Assembly (NCBI GenBank): GCA_916700875.1
Contig: CAKAKS010000062.1
Coordinates: forward strand, 6,908,373 to 6,972,372
Reading direction: 5' to 3'
DNA: 64,000 nt
DNA from: Sebastes aleutianus
Lineage: Eukaryota; Chordata; Actinopteri; Perciformes; Sebastidae
Position 1 is the first letter of the stretch. Each line of letters begins with the position of its first letter. Position numbers and translations under genes: made by a program. The notes under the pieces were generated by a model that saw nothing but the letters and a program-made list of their open reading frames with translations, searched no databases and was not told where the DNA came from. Positions 24,601-36,600 of the stretch are shown in pieces.

Positions 24601-27600
24601 AGAAAGTCGGAAGCAAGTGATAAGAAAAAAGAAAGATTCAATTTTATGGCATGCTACAGTGTGTCTGTATGTAAAGTCATATTTTATATAAGCACATTTG
24701 GCTTTCTGTAATGTAGAAAACAAGGTCACAGGGAACAAAACAAACTGCTTGCTGTTCAATTTTTAAAATAAATACATGTTTCTTCTCTGAAATGATTTAG
24801 TGCACTCATGGTCACATTTTAAACCCATCCATTTATTTTAAAATATCACTTCAGTCTAGTTTCTACTTTGTTTTGTCCTTCGTTGCTACTAAAGCAGCAG
24901 CTCGCCAGGAGCCAGCTTTCCAGCAAAACACAGGAACAGGCAAATTAGTCCGACAGTATTGGTTTTTGTCTTCCTGCTCGGCTCAAATTATTAACGACCT
25001 GACAGGTGGTAAACCGGGATGATGCCGTTAGCAAACACCTAGTCAATTAATGAGCCTGCAGTTACAGACAATAAGGTCAAAGCAGGTCTCCACATCGCAT
25101 CGCTTGTGAGTCATGGGTCCTGATCCTGCACCGTTCTCTTTGAACACATTTAAGCCCTGCGCTCAATGCAGAGCCTAATTATTAACACACTTCAAATTCA
25201 CCAAAGGGCTCAAGAAAAGCAGAGTTCTAAGCAGCAAAAAAGTTGCTTTTGATGAAGAAAATCCAAAGATTCAAGATGAATAATGCCACTCTCGGGACCT
25301 GGGGAGTGAATTATTTGCGGTTTGAACGCCAACAACAGCCTCATATTGTTCTCGGAGGCTGTTGGGTGAAAATAAAGCCTCACCTCTCCGCGTTCCCTCA
25401 TCAATCCCATTAGGCTTTAGAAACTGCAATGTGTGCAGACTCACTTCTCCTGTCAGAGTTCATTTATCACTGCCCAAGCGAAAGTCACCTTTCTCCGAGG
25501 AGAGATTGTATTACATCACCAGTAAATAAAATAAGGACCAAGAGGAAAAACCAGCCACTTCTATTGGTCTCTGTGTGTATGTGTGTTGTTGAGCTTTCAA
25601 AAAGGAAGAGAAGCACTCGGCATCAGAAACAAGAATTACGAAAAAAAAAGCTGCAGTCCAGAGCCCACATATCCTCCTAAATCTCTTCCCTTTATTGCCT
25701 GCACATATTTTCTTTTTCTAGAATATCTTCACTCAAACTGGTCTAAACACGTCTCGCTTTGAATAATTCAGCAGTTAGACAACAATTTTTCCTTCCACAG
25801 ACAAACTAAATGAATTCCCGTTCAGATTTGCAGCAATTTAACAAAACATTTTAAAAGAAGAATGACACAGGATAGGAAAAGGGGATGAGATTTATGAAGC
25901 AGTAAAGCACTGCAGGGTAATATATTACTGTATCTTCCATGTAAACACACTCTGTCAACTCCCTGACACCTGTTGCATGCAACTACAAGACCAAACCTTG
26001 AGCACCGAAATCACTAAAACAATTATTGCACCACTCTTCTGTACATTTATTTTTGTGGACTCAGACTATTTGCTAAGTTCAGAAGGATCCTCTATCAGCT
26101 CCAGTGTCCTCGCAGCACTAAATCTAAACAAAGCCTCTGGGCTAAAGTGTGGGAAGAACTCACATTTCTCCACAGCAATGCTCCTCGTACACATTGTGCT
26201 CGTAAATCACCATTACCCAGACCCAACACCCTTCCTACGCACTACTTTTTTAGAACTGAGCCTTATATATGTTTGCAATCAACTGTTCATCACGCTGCTT
26301 TTTTCCGCTTGCTTCCTGCTGCCTCTTGGGAAACATCAGCTAATGTGTTTTTTTTTCTTTTCTCCAATGCACAGTCTGGCGCGCTGACAGTGGTGTAAGC
26401 GGGAGCTGATGGTATCTGTGTGCTAATGTAGAGCCTCCTCTGTGTCATTCCTCATCTGCTGGTTAATAAAGGGCCGATTTAGCAGCTAGCTAATCTCCTT
26501 TAACGACTCAATTTCGGAAGTGCCACAGCCCAATCGATATTATGAACAAATTCCAATTAGATCGCCATTTGTACTGTAGCCTTCTGTGTGCACTGCGAAA
26601 ACACTGGCCAACCAGCTATAAACAGCTGCCCTTGGAGAGACTCATTGGCTACATGCAGTGACACACAGAATTTTTTTTCTACTTTAACAGGCTGCTAGAA
26701 TCACAACAGAAGACCGCTGACTAGACTGAAGAATGTGAATTCATGTTGAATACGGCTACAAGCAGGATCTAATGTTCCTTACACACTATTTTAAAGCTTC
26801 AGTAGGCAGAACGTTTTCATGTCATTGGGCAAAAATTCCATAATAACCTTTCAGCATATTATAATTCAAGTGTTCTGAGGGGAAACTAGACTTCTGCACC
26901 TCCTCGTGGCTCTGTTTTCAGGCTTTAAAAAATCTAGCCTGTGACGGGAGACTTTGGCCAATCACAGGTCATTTCAGAGAGAGCGTCTGAACGGTCCGAA
27001 CAGGCAAACGAATCCTGAGAGCAAGACTGGTGAGCAGGTCAGGAACAGGCAATAGGTCAAAGTACAGGAACAAGGGGAAATCAAGGCTATTAAATAAAGG
27101 CTAGGACACTGTCTTGAGCTGTGGGGTGTGACACATGTGCAGTGTAACTGGAGCTGTGATGTTGGAGGGTTAGAGCAGGCGGCGCTAGAGATAAAGGGTT
27201 GGTGCTCAGGTGCTCAGGAGTTTTTGGGTACGCTCGATTGGATAGCGGCCGATATACAATAGAACCTTTTCAAATAGAAAGCATTTGTTTATGGTCTTTT
27301 ATTAAAGATCTTTTCAATAATTGCAGAATTGTAATTCTCACCCATAAAGGCTTCTGTTGACATCCTCCCTGCGGAAGCCTCAGGGAAACGAATCAATCAT
27401 CTTCATGTCCTGTGATCGTGCGCCAGCTAGTGAGCGTTTCGGCAGATTTTACTGTGCATGTGTTAATGACATGATGCAGATGACATGATATGGCGCAGTG
27501 ACAATTCCTCTTTTTAACAGTTCAGGTTAAGATGGCTGGAAGGCAAAGGCAAGAGCAAACTGGCAGGAAATGAGTGGAAAAGGGCTGAATGCTGCAGGGC

Positions 27601-30600
27601 TGACGAGGGAAAGTGGAAACAGGTGAACAGGTGGGCGGGGAAGGTTCAGGTGACTGGGACTGGAGGGAAAGTCAGAGGGCATCTGGTGGACAGGTAGAGA
27701 ATGGCAATGAACAGGTTTGGGGACGTGGGAATGTGGCTGGAGGGAGGGAGGGACAGAGAGGCTGACGATTGGAGCCTTTTTGTCTACGAATTCTGCTCTG
27801 ATCAACGACCTTATCTGTTCTGTCTGCGAATCACGCTTTTAAGTCCCCAACCCGTTTTACTGAGCCTCTGCAGCTAAAGCATTTTACATGACTGACAGAT
27901 TAGTATTTTGTTCAAAAGTTCCCCAGAGAGCTTACATAGAAGTGTTACAGGTCCAAGTCAAACAGTGAGAAGGGCCTGAGCTTTTATTGATCAATCCATC
28001 TATGGTTCATTTAGATATGGCCTCTCTAAACTGAATTCACAGATCACTATAAAAACAACATGACAGACTGAATATCTTTCTTAGTCATCACAGATTCTGT
28101 AGATTTCATTAAAATCCCCCAAACACAGTCAGAATCAGCATGTCTGTCATTGGAGGAGATGTTTCAATAGTGACATTCAATTGATTTATAGAGAGCCACA
28201 AACAAAATCATATTCACAAGAGAGAGCGGCAGTGAGTGCATGTCACCACCTCGGGCCTCATGCAGCGTGAGGATTTAAGACGCTGCTTGACATGTTCTCA
28301 GAGGGAGGCTCTGAACACACCGTCTCACAACACTGGGCTAATTCTGCCACCAGCGACTCCGATATTCAGATGATCTCTGCACAAAGTGTGTCTCATCACT
28401 TAAATGGAAGGTGCAGAAAATGATTTATTCTCTTTTAAGTTAAAATACCTGACTGCCTGCTGAGTATGAGTAACTTTTCTTTAAATGAGGACAATGCGGC
28501 AGCACTTGCATGGCAACCACACACAAGTCATACACCTAAGCACACACACACACACACACATGTATGCAAAACTGCCAAACGTACAAAAAAATAACGAATG
28601 CATGAAAGAAGCAATAAAGTTGCTGAAAATTACTAACTTTGCCAGAACAAAAAGCTCCAACACCAAAAGTACAGGCTGTTCTCACACACCGTTCATAGCT
28701 ATACCTACCTACAGTAATGCACTGTAATCTGTATATATCCCACGGAATCAATGCATATCCAAGGGATCATGATCCAGGAAGTATAAAGAGCGACAAACAA
28801 AGGCAGGAGGTCGGTGCGGATTGGTGGGTCAAAAAACACCTGACTTTCGCCCAGGAGGCCGCTGTTCGTGTCCCGTGTGAAACCAGAAGTCAAAGTTGAA
28901 TTATTTGTCACATAACTTCCGTACTTAAGTTTCGCCATATCTGTAGTTATTTTAACCCAAACCATGATCTTTTCCTAAACCTAACCAAGTAATTTTGTTG
29001 CCTAAACATAACCAAGTTGTTCCCTGTGAAGACAGAATTATATATATATTTTTTTTAAAGTTATTTTTTTGGGGGCATTTTTCCATTTTTATTGAGGACA
29101 GTGGATAGAGTCTTGAAAGGGGGGAGAGAGAGAGTGGATGCGGAAAGGGCCACAGGCCGGATTCGAACCCGGGCCGCCGCGGTCAGGACCAAGCCTTGAT
29201 ACATGGACGCCCGCTCTACCAACTGAGCTAACCCAGGCGCCCCAGAATTATATTTTGACAAGACTGTATGCATGTGACAAGTGGAAAATGACACGTGTTG
29301 CTGGAAATTTGTAGGAAAAAAATGAGAAATAACTTTTCGTAAGATAGCATATGAACCGTTGTATGAGGATAAAATAAAATTAACTAAAATTGTAGACAAT
29401 TTTAGGGGGGCATTTTTGTTTTCTATTGTTGGGAGTACTGGAGACTTTTTTTTCCGAGGCATCATCAACAGAATCCAGTAAAATATATATAGCTTTATAA
29501 GATCTCATATAACATTAACATGAGCTCAATAAAATGGACTGTGTCTCTACATTTAATAATTTATTCATCAACAATTGATTGCAGCTGTGTGTCATGTTTG
29601 ATTTCTCCTCCCCATTGGCATAACTGAGAGCCAAATAAATAAGTGCTGTCATCCCTGCTGATATGCATGCTGGCTGGCTAGTTTTCTCAGTGAGGGGCCT
29701 CTGGGTCAGACCTCTCCATCATCTCACCTGTCACCAGGATAAATTCATGTATTCCCTCCTGATCTGCACTCTTACACACACACACACACATGTCCTCTCA
29801 CTCCCAATTCAAATATCCATTACAGAAAAAGGCTGATTGAGATTGAGTTTCTTTACTCTTTTTGGCAAGGGGGCAACTGATATCCAGACGCCATTAGAGC
29901 AGAAAACCTGTGTCACTTATGCTCCGGCCTCTTATTGCACCTGACAGCCTGGAAAAGAGGAAACCACCTTGACTATTTTTTTTTAAATCATGCTTCTCTG
30001 TAGCTTCAATTAAAACCTGAATCTTTCCTTAGTTCTCTCCTTTGACCCTCCCGGTCCCCACAGTATGCACACATAGACCAATGAGTTTAGTTAGAAGCGT
30101 GGTGATGTTTTAATAAACTTCACGCCGAAACATTGCAGCCTTACAAACACACCTGGCAACTTAGAAGGTGAGAGGCTGACTCACACACAGAGCTCAGTGT
30201 CTAATATACCCTATCAAAAACACACACTCCTCAATTCACCCCAGAAACACACAGCATGTCACAGCATACGATCATTTCCCAGGACGGGAGTTTGGTTTTA
30301 TTCTCTTTTATGCTGCGATTGTGCAGAACCATAAAAATATGATGAGCATTTGCATAAACATATTTCCTGTTTTGACGCAGACAATTCTTGCATGAATGCA
30401 AAAGAAACAACAAGAATAGAAAACGCTACCTAAACCAACTTCTGGAAGTGAACTTCCTGACCCAGTTTGCGACTCACCCTGCATAGCCGACTGAATGCCT
30501 GATCAACAATACAGTACATGCGCTCCAAACGAAGCTGAAATCAACCTGCATACCTCAGCTAATATTATACAATGATAGAGCACAGGGTGCTGTCACTTTT

Positions 30601-33600
30601 TAAATTAGGTTCTACGTGTATTAATCCCTTTGCAAATGTGTGTACTGCATGTCCACGTGCGTGCACACACTTCATGGCCACACTCAGATAAAGGTAATAA
30701 CGCTGCAGCAGCTAATTTACAGAAACAATCAAAACTGTAGTGCTTAATTTCCCACTGCTTCCCCCAGGAGACAATTTAATCAAACGAGGTCTACACCAAC
30801 ACTTCTGCACAAATTTAAATCAACACCGACTGCTTTTCTCAACAGTCAATCCTACAGAAGACTAATAAGCAGCAGTGGTGTGAATAATCTCTGTCTAAAT
30901 GTGTCTATTGTAACACCAAGAGCAAAAAAAAGGTACCATGTTGTAGATCAAATGACGAAAGATGCAGGATGCCACAAAGCCGTAAACAATAAAGTCATCT
31001 GAGACACAGAAAACATGTTTGCGGTTGAATTTAGTAACTGCCCATCTCGGCAGAAACAATCAGTAACTTGTTGTTGTCGTACCTGCCTCTCAATCCCAGA
31101 GAAAATCACTGGTCTTTCCAGCAGGTGACAGGAGCTTGTGAAAGAGTGAACAATGAGCAGTCATCTTTAATTCTCACCTCTCTTTTTGTCAAACACAGAG
31201 TGGGCAGTCGGCTGCACAATCATTGCCAGTTCTTAACTACTAGCATCAGTAGAAAAAAGATCAGTTTGTTTTATTCATAACATCTACACACGCTGCAGGA
31301 AAGGGCTCCTATTTCAGGGAGGTTACTTATCCCATTTTTCATTCAAATGAAGCACCGACGTTCACAGCTTTGATAGACCTGCAAAATGCCACACCCTTAC
31401 AAGGAGCAATGTCTGGAGAGACTAATTTTCATGCATCACATAGTGAGGATTGCTGAGCCATGAAATAAAAAAAAAAGTTCTGTCAGAGTCTGTGAAGGGA
31501 TCGCAGCGAACAGGATACTGAACACGACGCTCCTTCCACACCTGATGCTCGGCTACGTGACTCAGTGATGGATTATAACTTTGTGGAAAAAGGCAGAGTT
31601 TCAGTATAGTCCAGCCACAAATATGTAGATTCATTATTCTTTCCAGAGCCATTTCAACATATTTTTGGGGCGATATGCATAATTCAAGGGCGGGTCCATT
31701 GTTTTTTTGTTTAGGTTTTTATTTCATTCTGTAGCTTCACAGTGGTGTTCCTTATGTATTCAAATCCGAACATCCAAAATTAGGTCGAGGTACATGTTTT
31801 AGCATCAATGCTATTTTCCCAAGCCCTTCTAAAAACTTTTTCCATGACCTGACGTAGTTTTCTGCATGATGATGCTGCTACATTTACAGTGTATATACAT
31901 ACTTATAGTCAGTGTATTAACGTTACATTGATGGCGGTCGGCATGCTCCCAGTTTGAAGAAGCACCGGGACGGAAGCTAAGCAATGTACTCGCTGTGTGG
32001 ACGTCATGTTAGCTCGGATCTGAAAGTCTCTGTTTTTGTGAATGGAGTCTGGTGGCTTTGAAGACAGCGATATAAAGGCTTCAGTTCCCCATTGGAAAGG
32101 GCTATCTGACGGCAAGATAAAGCTGTGAAAATATTCTAAATATAACATACATCTAAACTGATATCGATTTTTTTTAGATTGGCCTTTTTTAGGTGGCTAA
32201 AACATGTTTTTCTGCTGCTTCCATCCACAGCCACGTTACCTCGCCGTCAGACAGCCCTTTCCAACGTGGAACTGAAGCCGTTATATCGCTCTCTTCAAAG
32301 CCACCAGACTACATTCACAAAATTAATAATTTGACCTCACAGAAAGTGGGAATATACTGTACATACAACCCCAGTTCAAAAATTTCAAACTAACCCTTTC
32401 AGTTATTTCCAAACTTAGCTCAGCTAACATTGACTCACCTACTACTAGCGTTCACATTATTCATAACCTTATTGATTAGCTTCGATTAACTTACTTTGGT
32501 AACCTCACTGCTTTTTGCTAACGGCTGAGTGGACGTTTTCATTTGAAAAAAAATGGAAAATACCGCAGATGGACCCACCCTTTAAGGGGGAAAATGCAAG
32601 GGTTTAAATACAGGGGGGGTGGGTAAAGACAGATGAAAACATCTGCTTTCATTGAGAGATGTCACACTCTCTTTGCCTGCAGCAAAACATATTTTTCACT
32701 TCGAGCACGGCAGCTAAAAACAGTACAGGTAATGGAGCTTGCAGGTAGGAATAAAGAACGCATTAACATCTGAACCACTTAGTCCTGCTCTGACTGGGGT
32801 AAAACCTGAAAGCATCCTTGGCCTATTCCTCCCTTTGTGGCAAAGCTGCAATAAGACCCCTGTGGTAAAAGGACACACTGTGAAGGTGGTCTTCAAAGAG
32901 CTTATTAGAAAGCTACAGTAGACCTCTGGAGCCTTTAAGATATCTAGGATCAAACGCTTCCCACTTTCCTGCTTCCCACTCTGGTAAAAATCCCTTCCCT
33001 CTGTCCCCCCTCATATTTCTACTCCACATCATTAGCTTCCTGTACCTTCAAAAGGAAGTGATGAGGGAAGTGCATGCATTTTAAAACTGGAAATATAACT
33101 TGGTATCCAAATGCAACTCAGTGGTATTCTGTGTCTCTGGCTTGGGAGTGCAACGCTATTTTATACATAGAAATCTGTAAGTAAAATAGAGCTTGTTTTT
33201 TGAGTGTGCAAAGCTGAAAAGCAGGTATAAGAGTCTTGGAGCACCTTAGGTAAGATTTTTTACAAAAATAATACAAAAACAGGTGAGAGAGACTGTGCTG
33301 GAGAGAAACATAAAAGGAAAGAGGTAGAAGGAGGCGGGAGGGCAGGGAGAGGAGAGAGAAACAGAAGGTTGCAAGACAATAATTACATATTTTTCTTCAC
33401 ACCTTTTGCTCTTCAGGCAATCGTTGCCATTCACAAGACGAGCAATAAACAGGGTGGTGGGTTCTCTTCTCTCGGCACAGCCTGGCCATTTTGTTTACAC
33501 TCTCAGATTCAAAACACACCACTGCTTTTTATAAGATTTTCACATTTTCTATGTTGACTGACGACATGGCTGTGTACATAAATGTCCTGTAGCTCTTCAC

Positions 33601-36600
33601 AGCGTCCAGCAGCAGAGACTGGAAGTATTATCAAGTTTGCTGCTCCACTGAACAATTCATCCCAGCTCATTCATTGCGCTAACACTCCGTGCCGCTAATC
33701 CTCATTCCCGAAACATGCACATGTACACAAACACAATTACACACACACAGAGAGAGAGAGAGGGGGAGAATTTACATAGCTCGACTATCCGTGGTTAGCG
33801 GCGAGGCAGTGTTTAATGAGCTAGAGGCCGAATGCCTTCCCTTGACTACAGCCTGAGAGTGGTTAATTAATCAGACAGCTCTTCTATCTTCCACCCCTCT
33901 CACCCCCCACTCTCTCTTTCTCTCCCCAAACCAGCTCTGCATATACTATTTCATAAATGGGTGAGTCGTTTCCCGTGATGACACCTGATGCACCTCGCTA
34001 CCACATCCCCTACGTTACTACTCTTTCAGAATTACACTGATTTTCCCCCCGAGGAAGTGCTCCAACTACGAGCCAATGTTTTAATAACAGAAAAACAATC
34101 ATTTAAGTCAGTCAAAATTGATTTCAACACTTTACGTCTTGCACAACAAGCAAACCACAGGGCGCCATGCCATTCACTGATTGGCCCCGAACATGGACTG
34201 CATTATTCAAGAAGGATGAAATGATTACTCTCGCCTCATTTGCATTGCCTCTTCCCGTGCCAGCTGGTATCCGCCACAGAGGATGACACGCAGTGTCAAC
34301 ATTGTGCCAGGCGGCGATAAAAAGGTGAGAGACAAAAGTCCAAAAGCTAACACTGACTCTCCCAAATGGCTAGCGCTGTAGTGGTTTATATGCAGAGGCA
34401 CATAGCGCAAACAGAGGCAACGTGCTGGGAAAGATAAAAACTTTCTCTCAGGGATGGTGTCTCGGAAATGGTTTGGATTTTTTTTCTTTCTGCCGTGGCT
34501 TTGTTTTGTTTGATCTCTGCGAAGGCACGGCCAATGTTGCTGGCAACATTTGAGTGACCATTTGGACTTTTTAAGGAATATATTTGTCTAAAGGAAGTTG
34601 TAAATCAGCTGGTTGTCAAGGAGACCTTTTTTTTATAACCAAAACATGACCACTGTCCCATGATTACATCCCATTCCACAGCTCTAATACTGTCTACTGT
34701 CTTATAAACATACCGTTAATACTATTAGTATTATAAATTTCACCTTTAAATCTTCACTGCCAGAGTAAGTCATGTTTGCAACATCTTATTTTTGCTTCAG
34801 TGCGCCTTTACAAGAGTAATTCAACTGGTGAACTACTTCCTCTCCATGAAAGATTTAGTGTATCTGCACTACATGAATACATACAAGGTCAACAGAACTT
34901 CCACCTCAGCCTCTACAAATTTTCAGCTACTCGTACTACTACTAAAAATGAGTTATTATGGGTCAGGACAAGGTCACGTGGGCACTGAGCAGAGATGAAA
35001 GCAGGTGTAAAAAAAGAAAGATGGAGCCTCTCCGGGCGACATGCACCCCCCCGACGCATTCATGATGAGCAAAGTGAGCAGGTCTGTCAGCCCCCCTGGC
35101 AGCAATCAAGGAAGCCCCGCGAAGCTCTCAGCGTGCTCCCAGCCTGTTCATTACCAGCGCAGGCAGGCCGTTGTAGTCAGGGGTGACCGAGCAGCACTGA
35201 CGTGTAACTGCGGGCTTACCTTCGGCTCGCACCGTGAAGGGGGAATCTCCGGGCCTCTTGGCCGAGAACTGGCCCCCGAGAGAGGTCATTAGAAAGCACA
35301 GGCTGAAGAAGCCGATCCCCACCACAAAGATCCTGCAGGAGATAGACAGAGTCAAGGGGGTGATTAAGTGACACGAGAGCATGACAAGGTTAGAGCTCAT
35401 GAGAAAAAGAGTACAAGTATAAAAAGAAAAATTAGAAACAAGGCATGTGTGTCTGAGAGAGGTCAACGTCAGCATGACCTCTTTGAGACTCTGAGTCCTT
35501 AGTGAGGCTTCATGGAGCGTGGACCCATTTTTGTAAAGTTCATATCAACCCAGAGAAAAGCATTGTGTACTCGCTTGACTGTGTCATCTCAAATGAACCA
35601 TTACACGGATGGGTTTTCTGCCTCACACTGTGCTCAGTGAGCTAACACCCAAAATAAAAGCATTAAATTACAGGCCAATGGCTGCACAGCAAACATGTCT
35701 CAAGTTCTCAAGCTTTGAAAACAAATGCTTTTGGGCCGATTAGCTCGAGACTGCTCCAGGAGTCGTGCTGAGAAAAATGCTCGGAAACAATCCTTTTTAT
35801 AGAGTGGGGAGAACTGCAGGACAGATTGTCGCACTTCCATTCTGTACACCACAGCTTGCTTTTTTTGAATTTTTATAGGGCAGAAAAACTGACAACAGAG
35901 AGTCTGCAGTCGCTCAGCTGGAGCCCGAGTGAGTGATAGTGCCATATTACTATCCAATATGGGAGGTAATGATGAAAAACTGGGACTTGATGTTCAGGGA
36001 AGCGTTACATGCTGTGTGGGGAAACACAAGTGTATGATTCTACAGTGAAGACCAGCCACTGAACCGTACAGCATGGGAGTTGCATGTTAAATCAGGTCTG
36101 GAGCCACGGGCAGTGCAGACAGCATAATGTGTAACACCCCTGTATTCACTCAGAAAGCTGTAAAACATCAGGGAACTTCACGCCTGAGAGAGTGTGACTC
36201 CTCACACACTGCCATGGGACGGTGATTCCTAATTTCTTAATGCTAATGAGCCCTGGAGCTTGTGTACAAACTATCTTTGGTCAAACGTGGAAGTTTTAAT
36301 GAGTTTATATCTGCTTGAGTTGCTTTCACTTTCACTTTCACTCCTCTCCAGCTGCTGCTGGGAGTTTTAGCTGTGTAAGCAAACGTTAATTACAGCACAG
36401 CAGGGCATCAAGTTGTTCCAATTAATGCCAGTGGTTCCAATAACAATATTGTTGACAAAAAATAAATAATGAGAACGGTCTGAACTTGCAAAACTTGATA
36501 TATACTGCAGAAAACAAGTAGACATAAAATGCATTTTGCAGATTTTCGGTATTCCTTTCAATTGCATCATATACGTTTTTTTATGATGCATAATAAAAAA

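Larger units (their letters stand above)
24504..35219 (-). other. mgat5b intron 2 (10.7 kb)
   Basis: The largest intron. Named pieces are a MITE-A half (26791-26990), a GA-rich repeat (27537-27785), Element E with a nested SINE (28676-29372), a palindromic element (31685-32584) and short CA runs. Stretches 24510-26790, 29480-31680 and 32590-35210 contain nothing I can support. Confidence 0.75.

Noticed and set aside
29157..29230. tRNA gene (good A and B boxes)
   Set aside because: The boxes belong to a SINE with target duplications and a tail; no full cloverleaf is claimed.
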